A DNA stretch of 64,000 nucleotides from Vicinamibacterales bacterium (GTDB taxonomy: Bacteria > Acidobacteriota > Vicinamibacteria > Vicinamibacterales > JAKQTR01): the NCBI GenBank assembly GCA_025456345.1, contig JALOKU010000009.1:1-64000 (forward strand). Reading direction: 5' to 3'. The position numbers and the translations under genes were made by a program. The notes under the pieces are model-generated. The model worked only from the letters and a program-made list of their open reading frames with translations. It was not told the DNA's origin and did no database searches. Positions 25,631 to 37,200 of this stretch are shown piece by piece. The stretch's first letter is position 1. The number at the start of each line of letters is the position of its first letter.

Positions 25631-26371
25631 TCACCCGTCCAGCATCCGCTGCAGCCGTTCGCGGACCGTCTCCATCAGCCGCTCCCGGTCGTGGATCGTG
25701 AGCCCGGTGGTCGGAATCGGCGCACCCACCTCAACCCGAACCACCCCGGGCTTCACCCAGAGCTGCCCGCGGGGCATGACGTCGGCGGTGCCGTGCAGCG
25801 CCACCGGAGCCACCGGCACCTGCGCCTTGATCGCCATGACGAAGCCGCCTTTCTTGAAGGGCAGCATCGCGACGCTCCGCGCGCGCGTGCCTTCGGGCGC
25901 GATGATGAAGGAGTCGCCGGCCACGAGCCGCTCCGCGGCGGCGTCCACCGACGCGATCGCGCTGGTCCGGTTCCCGCGGTCCACCGGCACGAACCCGACC
26001 AGGCGCATCGCCCGGCCGAGGATAGGGACCTTCCCCAACTCGGCCTTGTACAATCCGCGCAGCCGGAGGCACTTCGGGAACAGCGCCTCGAACGCCACGA
26101 CGTCGGCAAGGCTCCGGTGATTGATGCAGTACAGCGTGGGCCGATCGCCCACCACGTGCTCCAGGCCACAGACCTCGAGCCTGATGCCCAGCATCCTGCG
26201 CACAACCGTCGCGCCGAACCGGCCGAGGGCAAAGACATGTCCCGACCGGCCGGTCAGAAAGGCTGCAGCCAGGGCGGGCGGCCCTACGGCGGCGATGTAG
26301 ATCGCCAGGAAGAGGTAGGCGGTGAATGACCGCAACCGGTAGAGGATGGCCGACATATTCCAGCCCGGCAT
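25631..26371 (-). CDS. 1-acyl-sn-glycerol-3-phosphate acyltransferase family protein
   Basis: YCINHRSLADVVAFEALFP; PVDRGNRTSA; FIIAPEGTRARS. Confidence 0.9.
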   Translation of the reverse strand: MPGWNMSAILYRLRSFTAYLFLAIYIAAVGPPALAAAFLTGRSGHVFALGRFGATVVRRMLGIRLEVCGLEHVVGDRPTLYCINHRSLADVVAFEALFPKCLRLRGLYKAELGKVPILGRAMRLVGFVPVDRGNRTSAIASVDAAAERLVAGDSFIIAPEGTRARSVAMLPFKKGGFVMAIKAQVPVAPVALHGTADVMPRGQLWVKPGVVRVEVGAPIPTTGLTIHDRERLMETVRERLQRMLDG

Positions 26372-26528
26372 CTTATCCCAGGATGGCCGGCGGCCGTGCG
26401 GCGGAGTGCGCGGCGCGCAGTCTCAATGTGGTACCCTCTTTGCAGCCCTCCGGGTGCGTCGGAGCGGACCGCCAGAATCCCGGCAGTCCTCAACTTCAGT
26501 GTGTGTCTGCAACAGCGGAGCCTGACCC

Positions 26529-27380
26529 GTGCACCGAATCCTCAGCAAGGAAATCCTGGCGCCTGACGTGGTTCGCTTCTGGATCGAGGGGCCGCACATC
26601 GCCCGCAAGCGCAAGCCCGGCCAGTTCGTGATCGTCCGCACGGGCGAAGACGGCGAACGGATTCCCCTCACCATCGCCGACGTCGACAAGATCCGCGGCG
26701 CGATCTCCATCATTGTCCAGGGCGTCGGGAAGTCCACCCGGCAGCTGAACGCGCTCAACGAGGGCGACGCGATCCTGGACCTGGCGGGCCCCCTCGGCCG
26801 CGCCACCGAAATCCACCCGGGCCGCAAGGTCTGCTGCATCGGCGGCGGCATCGGCACGGCGGTCGTGTACCCGATCGCGTGCGGCGTCAAGGCGCTCCAC
26901 GGCGAGGTTGTGGCCATCATCGGCGGGCGGACCCGGGACCTGGTGATCCTCGAGAAGGAACTCCGCGCGGCGGTGGACCAGGTCATCGTCACGACCGACG
27001 ACGGGTCGTACGGCGACAAAGGCCTGGTGACCGACGCCCTGAAGGCGCTGCTGGCCGAAGGCCGCCACTTCGACGAGGTGGTTGCCGTCGGACCGCTGCC
27101 GATGATGCGCGCCGTCGTCGAGGTCACGCGCCCGCTCGGCATTCCCACGACCGTGAGCCTGAACCCCGTGATGGTGGACGGCACGGGCATGTGCGGCGGG
27201 TGCCGCGTGTCGGTTGGCGGCGAACAGAAGTTCGTGTGCGTCGACGGCCCGGAGTTCGACGGCCACCAGGTGGACTTCGAGGAGCTGAACGCGCGGCTGC
27301 GCGCGTACCGGGAGCAGGAAGCCGAGTCGCTGCGTCTGTTCGACCAGGCCACCCTCTGCCGCAGCAGTCAGGCCCGCTGA
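26529..27380 (+). CDS. Sulfide dehydrogenase / NfnA-like FAD/NAD-binding subunit
   Basis: MHRILSKEILAPDVVRFWIEGPHIARKRKPGQFVIVR; MVDGTGMCGGCRVSVGGEQKFVCVDGPEFDGHQVDF. Confidence 0.93.
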   Translation: MHRILSKEILAPDVVRFWIEGPHIARKRKPGQFVIVRTGEDGERIPLTIADVDKIRGAISIIVQGVGKSTRQLNALNEGDAILDLAGPLGRATEIHPGRKVCCIGGGIGTAVVYPIACGVKALHGEVVAIIGGRTRDLVILEKELRAAVDQVIVTTDDGSYGDKGLVTDALKALLAEGRHFDEVVAVGPLPMMRAVVEVTRPLGIPTTVSLNPVMVDGTGMCGGCRVSVGGEQKFVCVDGPEFDGHQVDFEELNARLRAYREQEAESLRLFDQATLCRSSQAR

Positions 27381-27414
27381 CGCACGCAACCCTACTGAGC
27401 CGAGTCTGAGACCC

Positions 27415-28848
27415 ATGGCGAAGAAGATCATCCAGAAGACCAAGAACCCGATGCCCCTCCAGGATCCGCACGAGCGGGCGCACAATTTTGAGGAGGTCTC
27501 CCTCGGCTACCCGGTGGACCTGGCGGTGCTGGAGGCCCAGCGCTGCATCCAGTGCAAGAACGAGCCCTGCATCGCCGGGTGCCCGGTCGAAATCGACATC
27601 CCGCACTTCATCAAGCAGGTCGCGGAACGCGACTTCGAAGGCGCCTACCGGACGCTCATGGATCGCAACGTGTTGCCGGCCGTCTGCGGCCGCGTGTGCC
27701 CGCAGGAAGAACAGTGCGAAGTCAAGTGCACGCTGGGGGTCAAGAACGAGCCGGTGGCCATCGGCCGGCTCGAGCGCTTCGTGGCCGACTACGCCGCCCT
27801 CGTGAAGTTCACCGACGACACGCCGCCCGCGCCGCCGACCGGCCACAAGGTGGCGGTGGTCGGCTCGGGGCCCGCCGGCCTGACCGTGGCGGCCGACCTG
27901 GCGAAGATGGGGCACGGCGTGACGATTTTCGAAGCCCTGCACAAAGCCGGCGGCGTGCTCGTCTACGGCATTCCCGAGTTCAGGCTCCCCAAGGCGATTG
28001 TCGAGCGTGAAATCGACGGCCTCAGACGGATTGGCGTCGAGATCAAGACGAACCACGTGATCGGCCAGACGTTCACCGTCGACGAACTGTTCACCGAGCT
28101 CGGTTTCGAAGCGGTGTTCATCGGCACGGGGGCCGGCCTGCCGACATTCCCGAAGATTCCCGGCATCAACCTGATCGGCGTCTATTCGGCGAACGAGTAC
28201 CTGACGCGCTCGAACCTGATGAAGGCGTACCTGTTCCCCGCCACGGACACGCCGACCATCCGCGGCCGCAACGTGGCGGTCATCGGCGGCGGCAACACGG
28301 CGATGGACGCCGTCCGCACGTCGCTGCGCCTCGGGGCCGAACACGCCTACCTGATCTACCGCCGCACGCGCCAGGAGATGCCCGCGCGCGCCGAGGAGAT
28401 CGATCACGCCGAGGAAGAGGGCGTGCAGATCATGATGCTCGCCGCCCCGACGGCCATCCTTGCCGACGAGCGTTCGAGGGTCCGCGCGATCCGCTGCATC
28501 CGCATGGAGCTGGGCGAGCCGGATTCCTCTGGCCGCCGGAGCCCGGTGCCCGTGAAGGGCTCGGAGTTCGACGTCGAGGTGGATACGGTGGTGTTCGCCA
28601 TCGGACAGGGCGCCAACCCGCTCATCCGCAACACCACGCCGGACCTCCCCGTGAACAAGTGGGGCAACATCCTCGCCGACGACGGGACCGGCGCCACGCA
28701 GAAGGCCGGCGTCTTCGCCGGCGGCGACATCGTCACCGGCGGCGCGACGGTGATCTCGGCGATGGGCGCCGGCCGGAAGGCCGCGGGCGCGATTGACACC
28801 TACCTGCGGAACCCGTCCTCGGACGGCTTCTCGCCCACCGACGTCTGA
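27415..28848 (+). CDS. NADPH-dependent glutamate synthase beta chain-like / NfnB-like oxidoreductase
   Basis: CIQCKNEPCIAGCPVEIDIP; VAVVGSGPAGLTVAADL; VAVIGGGNTAMDAVRTSLRLG; VFAGGDIVTGGATVISAM. Confidence 0.93.
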   Translation: MAKKIIQKTKNPMPLQDPHERAHNFEEVSLGYPVDLAVLEAQRCIQCKNEPCIAGCPVEIDIPHFIKQVAERDFEGAYRTLMDRNVLPAVCGRVCPQEEQCEVKCTLGVKNEPVAIGRLERFVADYAALVKFTDDTPPAPPTGHKVAVVGSGPAGLTVAADLAKMGHGVTIFEALHKAGGVLVYGIPEFRLPKAIVEREIDGLRRIGVEIKTNHVIGQTFTVDELFTELGFEAVFIGTGAGLPTFPKIPGINLIGVYSANEYLTRSNLMKAYLFPATDTPTIRGRNVAVIGGGNTAMDAVRTSLRLGAEHAYLIYRRTRQEMPARAEEIDHAEEEGVQIMMLAAPTAILADERSRVRAIRCIRMELGEPDSSGRRSPVPVKGSEFDVEVDTVVFAIGQGANPLIRNTTPDLPVNKWGNILADDGTGATQKAGVFAGGDIVTGGATVISAMGAGRKAAGAIDTYLRNPSSDGFSPTDV

Positions 28849-28940
28849 GTCGGGTCGAGCACCCGTGCTCGCGGAAGACGGCGGGCCGCTGTCTGCAGGT
28901 TCTGAAACCGGTCATGCAGGTTCTGTCGTATCATCGTATC

Positions 28941-29510
28941 GTGACCGATGATGACGCCGCGGACCGGCCCACGCTGGCGCCCGCGATGCTCGTGTCGATG
29001 CCGCAGCTTGCGGACCCCAACTTCCGCCACACCGTCATCCTGCTGTGCGAATACAGCGCCGACGGGGCGTGGGGCCTCGTGCTGAACCGCCCGACCGGGA
29101 AGACGGCCGCCAGCGTGATCGAGTTCACGCCGCCCCTCGAGGGCGACAGCGGCCTGGAGATCTGGACGGGCGGCCCCGTCGAGACCCAGCGCGGCGCGCT
29201 CCTGCTGCCCGAGGAGCCGCTCGGCGACGACGCCTTCGAAGTGAGCCCCGGGATCTTCGTGTCCTCCTCGGCCGAACTGCTGCGGAAGCTCATCGAGGGC
29301 CCGCCGGTGGAGAAGGCCCGGCTGCTGATGGGCTATGCCGGCTGGGACGCCAAGCAACTCGACCGCGAACTGACCGAGTCGTCGTGGCTCATCAGCGACG
29401 TGGCGGCCGAGATCGTGTTCGACACCAATCCCGCTGAGATGTGGGAAGCCGCCATCCGCCGCCTGGGTGTCGACCCGGCCGCGCTGCACGCCAGTTCCGG
29501 GATTCACTAG
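28941..29510 (+). CDS. YqgE/AlgH family protein
   Basis: APAMLVSMPQLADPNFRHTVILLCEYSADGAWGLVLNRPTGKT; GYAGWDAKQLDREL. Confidence 0.9.
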   Translation: MTDDDAADRPTLAPAMLVSMPQLADPNFRHTVILLCEYSADGAWGLVLNRPTGKTAASVIEFTPPLEGDSGLEIWTGGPVETQRGALLLPEEPLGDDAFEVSPGIFVSSSAELLRKLIEGPPVEKARLLMGYAGWDAKQLDRELTESSWLISDVAAEIVFDTNPAEMWEAAIRRLGVDPAALHASSGIH

Positions 29511-29516
29511 GCGCGC

Positions 29517-30710
29517 ATGCCCTCACTCATCTTCCGCAAGGGCCTCGACCTGAAGGCGGCCGTCGCCGGCGAACTGGCGCAGGACTACCGCAGTGCGCTG
29601 GTCGACGAGCTGAAAGGCTCCGACTTTACCTACCAGTCCGGCCGGCTCACGCTCCACCTCGCGCGGGAGTTCGGGTTCTGTTACGGCGTGGACCGCGCGG
29701 TGGACTACGCCTACCAGTCGCGGCGCAAGTTCCCGGACCGGCGCGTGTTCCTGACCGGGGAGATCATCCACAACCCGCACGTCAACGAGAAGCTGAGGAC
29801 GAGCGGCATCCGCTTCCTCGACGACGCCGGCGAGTCGCCCGGCTCACTCGGGCCCGAAGACGTCGTCATCCTGCCGGCGTTCGGGGTGACGATCGCACAG
29901 CTGGAGGCCTTCGACCGGCAGGGCTGCACGCTGGTCGATACCACCTGCGGGTCGGTGCTCAACGTCTGGAAGGCGGTCCGGCGCTACGCCGAGGGTGGCC
30001 TGACGTCCGTCATCCACGGGAAGATCCGCCACGAGGAGACCCAGGCGACAGCCTCGCAGGCCCTCAAGTCGCCGAGCGGGCCCTATCTTGTCGTGCTCGA
30101 TCGCGCCGAAGCGGCGGACGTTTGCCGGTACATCCGCGAGGGGGGCAACCGGGACGACTTCCTCGCGCGCTACGCCGAGGCTGCGTCGCCCGGATTCGAT
30201 CCGGACCGGGATCTGGTCAAGGTCGGCCTGGCCAACCAGACGACCATGCTGATGACCGAGTCGCTCGAGGTCGGCGAGATGTTCCGGGAGGCCCTGGCCG
30301 CCCGCTACGGCGCCGACGCGCTCGCCGAGCACTATCGGGCGTTCGACACGATCTGCAGCGCGACGCAGGATCGGCAGGACGCCGTCGTCGGTCTCCTGGC
30401 TGACCACCCCGTCGACCTGATGGTCGTCGTCGGCGGCTACAACAGCAGCAATACGCTGAATCTGGCGAGAATCTGCGCGAACCGCGTGCCCACCTTTCAC
30501 ATCGCCGACGACGACTGCCTGATCTCCCCCGATGAGATCCGGCACCGTCCGGCAGGAGAGAAGGCCGAGGTGACGACCCGCAGGTGGATGGCCGCCGCCG
30601 GGCCGGTGTGCGTGGGCCTGACCGCTGGCGCCTCGACGCCCGACAACCTGGTCGGCGCCACGATTCTCAAGATCGCCCTCTTCGCCAACGCCTCGGCGGA
30701 GAACCGGTAA
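29517..30710 (+). CDS. ispH: 4-hydroxy-3-methylbut-2-enyl diphosphate reductase, long form
   Basis: REFGFCYGVDRAVDYAY; GEIIHNPHVNEKL; VDTTCGSVLNVWK; VVGGYNSSNTLNLARIC. Confidence 0.93.
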   Translation: MPSLIFRKGLDLKAAVAGELAQDYRSALVDELKGSDFTYQSGRLTLHLAREFGFCYGVDRAVDYAYQSRRKFPDRRVFLTGEIIHNPHVNEKLRTSGIRFLDDAGESPGSLGPEDVVILPAFGVTIAQLEAFDRQGCTLVDTTCGSVLNVWKAVRRYAEGGLTSVIHGKIRHEETQATASQALKSPSGPYLVVLDRAEAADVCRYIREGGNRDDFLARYAEAASPGFDPDRDLVKVGLANQTTMLMTESLEVGEMFREALAARYGADALAEHYRAFDTICSATQDRQDAVVGLLADHPVDLMVVVGGYNSSNTLNLARICANRVPTFHIADDDCLISPDEIRHRPAGEKAEVTTRRWMAAAGPVCVGLTAGASTPDNLVGATILKIALFANASAENR

Positions 30711-30765
30711 ACACTCCACGCCACCCGGTCGTAGTTCCCAGGCGAAGCGGAGGTGTAAGACCGCC

Positions 30766-31200
30766 ATGCTCATCTGGCGCGGCCTAATCTGGTTCCTGGT
30801 TCTGGCGCTGGCGGCTCCAGCCGTGGCGGGCGCCCAGGGTTTCAAGTGGTGGCAGTCCGATAAGTTCAAGACCGACTTGACGTTATCGGCTGACCAGATC
30901 ACCCGGCTCGAAGAGGTCTACCAGAGCCTGCTGCCGAAGCTCACGGCGGGCAAGGAGGACCTCGATCGGCTCGAAAGCAGCCTGTCGACGCTCATCGCCG
31001 AGGGCGTGGCGCCCGAAGGCGACGTCATGAAGATGGTCGACCAGGTCGAGCGCTCCCGGGCCGAACTGGCGAAATCCCGCACCCTGATGATCTACCGGAT
31101 GCACCGCCTCCTGACCGCTGACCAGAGGGTCAAGATGAATGCCCTCCATGAGCGCTGGGAGCGGGAACGCCGGCAGGTCCGCCGCCAGCCAGCGAAGTAA
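30766..31200 (+). CDS. Periplasmic Spy/CpxP-like protein, putative
   Basis: Signal peptide; helical DLTLSADQITRLEEVYQ and LMIYRMHRLLTADQRVKMNALHERWERERR. Confidence 0.6.
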   Translation: MLIWRGLIWFLVLALAAPAVAGAQGFKWWQSDKFKTDLTLSADQITRLEEVYQSLLPKLTAGKEDLDRLESSLSTLIAEGVAPEGDVMKMVDQVERSRAELAKSRTLMIYRMHRLLTADQRVKMNALHERWERERRQVRRQPAK

Positions 31201-31236
31201 CCGCGACAGGATAGCCCCTGACCAGGGAGGAGTTCC

Positions 31237-32901
31237 GTGAAGAGGATTGGGACATCTGCACTCATGCTGGGACTGGTGGCGGTGGCGCTCGCGCTTCCCT
31301 CCGGCACGTTCGCCCAGGCGCCGTCCGGGCTCCCCGGCGCCGTTGATCAGGCCCGCGTCGACGAACTGGTGAAGTACGCCAGAGAGAAGTACGTCCAGGG
31401 CCAGGCGCAGCCCGCGCCGGCGCAGCAGCGTACGCTCGAGGAGCGCGCGGAAGCCCGGCCCGTCATCCAGCTCACCGTGGAACAGGCGGTCAGGATGGCG
31501 CTCGAGAACAACATCGAGCTGTCCATCGAGCGCCTCAATCCCCAGTTGCAGGACCTGACGCTCGCGCAGACGCGCGGCGCCTACCGGCCGACACTGGCGT
31601 CCACCCTGAATGCCAACTCGGCCGCGCCGCTGCCCACCAGCTTGTTGAACGGCGGCCAGAACGTGACCAACGAGACGGCCAATGCGAACGTGAACATCGC
31701 CCAGGTTCTCCCGTGGTTCGGCACGAACTACACCGCCGGGTTCAACAACTCGCGCACGAACACCACCAGCACGTTCGCGACCTTGAACCCGCAGTTCACG
31801 ACGCAGCTCACGGCCTCGATTACGCAGCCGTTCCTGCGCGACTTCAAGATCGACAACACGCGCAACCAGCTGCTGACAGGCACGATCACGCGCCAGGTCT
31901 CCGACATCACGCTGCGGACCCGCATCACGAATACCACCGCGACGACCAAGAACGCCTACTGGGACCTGCTCGCCGCGATCCGCGCGATCGAGGCCGCCAA
32001 GCAGTCGCTCGCGCTGGCCGAGAAGCTCATCGAGGACAACCGGGTCCGCGTCGAAGTCGGCACCCTGGCCCCCATGGACATCATCTCGGCCCAGGCCGAG
32101 GCGGCTACACGGCGGCAGACGCTGACCCAGGCCGAAGCGACGCGCCGCACGGCGGAGCTGGTGCTCAAGCGCCTCATCGTCAGCGAAACCAACGACCCGG
32201 TCTGGAGAGCGTCGATTGACCCGATTGACGTGGTGCAGGTCCGGCCGATCACTATCAACCTCGAATCGGCCGTGACCGCCGCCCTCGACCAGCGGACCGA
32301 CCTGCTGACGGCCAGGAAGAACCTGGAGGGCAGCGACGTCAACATCCGCTACCTGCGCAACCAGATGCTGCCCGCCCTCAACGCCGTTGCCACGCTGGGC
32401 ACGCGCGGACTCGGCGGCAACCAGTTCATCCGCGAGGGCGGCGTGGTGGTGGGATCGATCCCCGGCGGCTGGCCCGACGCCTTCGCCATGATGCGCCGCT
32501 TCGATTACCCGAACTGGACCGTTGGCGCGACCTTCTCCTACCCGCTGGGCCAGAGCTCGCAGGAAGCCGCCTTCGCCCGCGCCAAGCTGCAGTACCAGCA
32601 GTCACAGTCCCAGATTCGCGCGCTCGAACTGACCGTGGCGACCGAGGTGACCAACGCGGCGCTGCAGGTCGAGAGCACGTTGAAGCGCATGGAAGCGTCA
32701 CGCGCCGCGCGGGAACTGCAGGAGAAGCGCCTGGAGAACGAGCAGAGCAAGTTCGAGGTCGGCATGTCGACCAACTTCTTCGTGGTGCAGGCCCAGCGCG
32801 ACCTGCTCGACGCCCAGATCGCCGAGCTTCGGGCGACGCTCGACTACCAGAAGGCGCTGGTCGCGTTCGAGCGTGTCCAGCAGACCGCTGGCGGCGTTTG
32901 A
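31237..32901 (+). CDS. TolC family outer membrane efflux protein
   Basis: Signal peptide; LTVEQAVRMALENNIELSIERLNPQLQDLTLAQTRGAYRPTL and C-terminal repeat. Confidence 0.92.
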   Translation: MKRIGTSALMLGLVAVALALPSGTFAQAPSGLPGAVDQARVDELVKYAREKYVQGQAQPAPAQQRTLEERAEARPVIQLTVEQAVRMALENNIELSIERLNPQLQDLTLAQTRGAYRPTLASTLNANSAAPLPTSLLNGGQNVTNETANANVNIAQVLPWFGTNYTAGFNNSRTNTTSTFATLNPQFTTQLTASITQPFLRDFKIDNTRNQLLTGTITRQVSDITLRTRITNTTATTKNAYWDLLAAIRAIEAAKQSLALAEKLIEDNRVRVEVGTLAPMDIISAQAEAATRRQTLTQAEATRRTAELVLKRLIVSETNDPVWRASIDPIDVVQVRPITINLESAVTAALDQRTDLLTARKNLEGSDVNIRYLRNQMLPALNAVATLGTRGLGGNQFIREGGVVVGSIPGGWPDAFAMMRRFDYPNWTVGATFSYPLGQSSQEAAFARAKLQYQQSQSQIRALELTVATEVTNAALQVESTLKRMEASRAARELQEKRLENEQSKFEVGMSTNFFVVQAQRDLLDAQIAELRATLDYQKALVAFERVQQTAGGV

Positions 32902-32967
32902 TGATGAATATGGCGGGACCCGACACAGCCCCGGCGCGTCAAAGTCTGAGCGACTCCGGCAGGACCT

Positions 32968-34236
32968 ATGCGTAAAGCACTCACACTCGGCATCGTGGCG
33001 GTGGCCGTCGCGCTCGGCGTCTGGATGTACTTGAGGCCCGGCCCGGCTGACGGCGCGTCATCCGCGCAGGCGGCCGCCGGCCAGCCCGGCGGCGGGGGCG
33101 GCCGCGGCGGCGCCTTCCGCCCGACGATGACCGTGGAAACCACGACGGCGAAACGCCTCGGCGTGGCTGAGCGCGTCACGGTGGTCGGGAACCTGATCGG
33201 CGCGGTCACGGTTGACGTCGTGCCCAAGGTCAGCGGCCGCCTCGAGGCAGTGAATGTCCGCCTCGGCGACCCGGTGCGCCGGGGCCAGTTGCTGGCGACG
33301 CTCGAGGACCGGGAACTGCGCGAGCAGGTGCGCCAGAACGAGGCCTCGCTGGAGGTGTCGAAGGCCACCGTCCGGCAGCGCGAAGCCGACCTCAAGAACG
33401 CCCAGAGCAACCTCGATCGCTCCCGGAACCTGTTCGGGCGCAGCCTGGTCGCGCGGCAGACGCTGGACGACGCCGAGGCGAGGTTCGACGCGGCGCTGGC
33501 GCAGGTCGACCTGGCCAAGGCCCAGGGCAACCAGGCGGCGGCGAGGCTGGAAGAGCTCCGCATCAACCTCTCGAACACGCGGATCCTCTCCCCCGTCGAC
33601 GGCTTCGTCGGAAGCCGGCGCCTGGATCCCGGCGCTTTCGTGGGCACCAACTCGTCGTTCCTGTCGGTGGTGGACATCCACTTCGTGCGCCTCGTCGCGA
33701 ACCTGGTCGAGAAGGATCTCCGGCGAATCGTCATCGACATGCCGGCACGGGTCGAGGTGGATGCGTACCCCGGCGAGGTGTTCAAAGGACGTGTCGCCCG
33801 CCTGTCGCCCGTGCTCGACCCCGCAACGCGCACGGCCCAGATGGAAGTCGAAGTCCCCAACCCCTCCGCCAGGCTCAAGCCCGGGATGTACGCACGCGTG
33901 CAGTTTGTCGTCCTCGAGCGGGCCGACGCCCTCACGGTCCCGCGCAATGCGATTGTCGACGTCGAAGGCACGCGCGGCGTGTTCGTCGCCGACGGCAAGA
34001 CCGCCCGCTTCAAGCCGATCACGAGCGGCATTGTCGACGGCGAGGCCGTCGAGATCACCGATGGCCTCGCCGACGGGAGCACGGTCATCACCCTGGGCTC
34101 CGCCTCGCTTCGCGACGGCGACCCGATCGTGGTCGCCGGCCAGGGCGGCCGGGGCGGGCGCGGCGAGGGCTCCAGGGGTGGCGGGCAGCCGGAGGGCGGA
34201 GCCAGGAGTGGGCAGCGCCCCGGCGGCGGGGCGTAG
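32968..34236 (+). CDS. RND efflux periplasmic adaptor (membrane fusion protein)
   Basis: VDVVPKVSGRLEAVNVRLGDPVRRGQLLATLED; ARQTLDDAEARFDAAL; Gly/Arg-rich C-terminal tail. Confidence 0.92.
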   Translation: MRKALTLGIVAVAVALGVWMYLRPGPADGASSAQAAAGQPGGGGGRGGAFRPTMTVETTTAKRLGVAERVTVVGNLIGAVTVDVVPKVSGRLEAVNVRLGDPVRRGQLLATLEDRELREQVRQNEASLEVSKATVRQREADLKNAQSNLDRSRNLFGRSLVARQTLDDAEARFDAALAQVDLAKAQGNQAAARLEELRINLSNTRILSPVDGFVGSRRLDPGAFVGTNSSFLSVVDIHFVRLVANLVEKDLRRIVIDMPARVEVDAYPGEVFKGRVARLSPVLDPATRTAQMEVEVPNPSARLKPGMYARVQFVVLERADALTVPRNAIVDVEGTRGVFVADGKTARFKPITSGIVDGEAVEITDGLADGSTVITLGSASLRDGDPIVVAGQGGRGGRGEGSRGGGQPEGGARSGQRPGGGA

Positions 34237-34271
34237 GCGGCAATCAGGTCGAATCAGCAGAGACGGAACGT

Positions 34272-37200
34272 ATGAGCATCCCACGCACGGCCATTGAGCG
34301 CCCGATCACCATGTACATGCTCTGCGGGGTCATCGTGCTCCTCGGCGCGATTTCACTCGTGCGGCTGCCAGTCGACCTGATGCCGGACGTCACCTTCCCC
34401 AGCATCACCGTCCGCGTGAGTTACGGCGGCGTCGGACCGCTCGAGATGGAGGAGCTCGTCACCCGGCCAATCGAGCAGGCGGTGAGCGCCGTCGCCGGAC
34501 TGGAGCAGATCAACGCCACCTCGTCGGAAGGCAGTTCCACCGTCCGCCTGAACTTCGCGTGGGGGACGGACCTGAACGCGGCCGCCGACGACGTGCGCAG
34601 CCGCGTGGACCGGGTGCGCGGCCGCCTGCCGGAGGACGCGGACGCGCCGATCCTGTTCAAGTTCGACGCGTCGGCCATGCCGATCATGGGCGTGGGCGTC
34701 GAAGGCAACATGGACCGGGTCGCGCTGCGCGAGATGGCGCAGAACATCCTGTCGCCGCGGATGGAGCGCGTGCCGGGCGTGGCGGCCGTGAGCGTCGAAG
34801 GGGGGCTGCGGCGCCAGATTCACGTCGAACTGTCGAAGGAGAAGATTGCCGCCCTCAATCTCTCCGTGGACCGCGTGATCTCCATCCTGCGAACAGAGAA
34901 CGAGAACACGCCGCTCGGTGAAATCGACGAAGGCGACACGACCTACCTGCTGCGCAGTCAGGGCCAGTTCGAGAACCTCGACCAAATCCGGGATCTCGTG
35001 GTGCAGTCGACCGGCAACGTGCCGGTCTACCTCCGCGACATCGCCGAGGTGAACGACGCCACCGAGGACCTGCGGGCGTTCACGCGGATCAACGGCAAGC
35101 CGGCGATCCGGATGCGCGTCACCAAGCAGTCGGGGGAGAACACGGTGGCCATCGCCGAACTGGTGAAGGCCGAGATCGCGCGCATCAACCGCGAAGTGCC
35201 CAACGTGCGGCTGATGGTGCTCGACGACAGCTCGATCTTCATCCAGCGGTCGATCTCGAGCGTCAAGGAAGCCGCCTATCTCGGTGCCTTCCTGGTCGTC
35301 GGTATCATCTTCCTGTTCCTGCGGGACCTCCGGTCGACGTTCATCATCTGCGCGTCGATCCCTATCTCGATCATCGGGACGTTCGCCCTGCTCTACTTCT
35401 CCGGGTTCACCCTGAACACGATGACATTTGGCGGGCTCGCGCTCGGCGTCGGCATGATCGTCGACGCGTCGATCGTCGTCCTCGAGAACTCGTTCCGCCA
35501 CATGGAGCAGTTCGGCAAGGACCGGAGGCAGGCCGCCATCGACGGCAGCGAGGAAGTCTGGTCGGCCATCCTGGCGTCGATCCTGACGCACATCTCGGTG
35601 TTCGTGCCGCTGCTGTTTCTGACCGGCATCTCGAGCGTGATGTTCAAGCAGCTCGCCATCGTCGTGATGTTCTCGCTCAGCATGTCGCTTTTCGTCGCCG
35701 TGACGCTCGTCCCGGTCCTCTGCTCGAAACTGCTGCGCCTGCCTCCTCCCGCCGAGGCGCGCCGCGGCCTCTCTGGCCGGCTGTTCACCTGGAGCGAGAC
35801 GGTGCTGAGCCGGATGGACGACGGCTACCGGGCGCTGCTCCACAAGGCCCTCCACCACCGCCCGACGGTCCTGCTCGCGGGCTCGGCGCTCTTCGTGCTG
35901 GCGCTCGCCCTGCTGCCCATGATCGGCTCCGAGCTGATGCCGCAGACCGACGAAGGCGAGGTGCAGGTCGACGTCGAGCTGCCCGTGGGGACCCGCATCG
36001 AGCGAACCGAGGCGACCATCCTCAGGCTGGAACAGATGGTCCGCGAGCTGGTGCCCGAGCTGGACATCCTCATCAGCAACGGCGGCGGCGGCGGGTTCAT
36101 GGGCGGGTCGGGCCACCGCGGCTCGCTGACGCTGCGGCTCAAGCCCCGCGCCGAGCGCACGCGCTCGAACGAACAGGTGGCGGCGGATCTCCGGGTCAAG
36201 CTGACCGGCCTGCCAGGCGTGGTGCTCCGCCCGCGCGCCTCCGGCGGCAACAACCAGATGAGCCGCATGTTCAACATGGGCGGCGAGGGGCGCCTGTCGC
36301 TCGAGATCCGCGGCCACGACCTCGAAGATTCCCGCGCCCTTTCCATTCGCGCGAAGGCGCTGATGGACCAGACGCCCGGCATCAAGGGCGCCCGCATCGG
36401 CCGCGAAGAAGGCCGGCCGGAGCTGGCCGTGCGCGTGGACCGGCCGAAGGCGGCCCTGCTCGGCCTGCGCCAGAGCGACGTGGCCAGCACGCTGCGCACG
36501 AACGTCGCCGGCACGACCGCCGCCCAGTTCCGGGAACGCGGCTTCGAGTACCCGATCGTCGTCCGCCTGCGCGAGGAGGACCGGAGCCGGGTCGAGGACG
36601 TCGACCAGGTGATGCTCAGCGCCGGGCAGGGACAGGTGCTTCAGGCCAAGAACCTGCTCGACGTCCGCACGCAGAAGGGCCCGGTCCAGATCGAGCGGCG
36701 CAACCAGGAGCGCATCGCGCGCGTGAGCGCCGAGATCGAAGTGCCGCTGAGCGAGGCCGTCAAGGCCGTGCAGGCGCGGCTTCCCGGGATGGCTATTCCG
36801 CGCGACTTCTCCGTCGGGTTCGGCACCGAGGTCGAAGAGCAGGCCAAGGCGTTCAACCAGCTGCTGCTGACGCTGGTGCTCGCGCTCATCCTCACCTACG
36901 CGGTCATGGCGTCCCAGTACGAGTCGCTCAAGGACCCGTTCATCATCATGTTCTCGGTGCCGCTCGCCGCCATTGGCGTCGTCGGCGCGCTGCTGCTCAC
37001 CGGCACGACGTTCAGCCTCCAGGCCTACATCGGCGTCATCATGCTCGCGGGCATCGTCATCAGCAATGCCATCCTGCTGGTGGACTACACGAACGTCCTC
37101 CGGCGGCGGGACGGGCTGCCCCTGCGCGAGGCGGTCGAGCTTGCCGGCCGCACGCGGCTGCGTCCGATCCTGATGACCTCGCTCACGACGGTCCTCGGTC

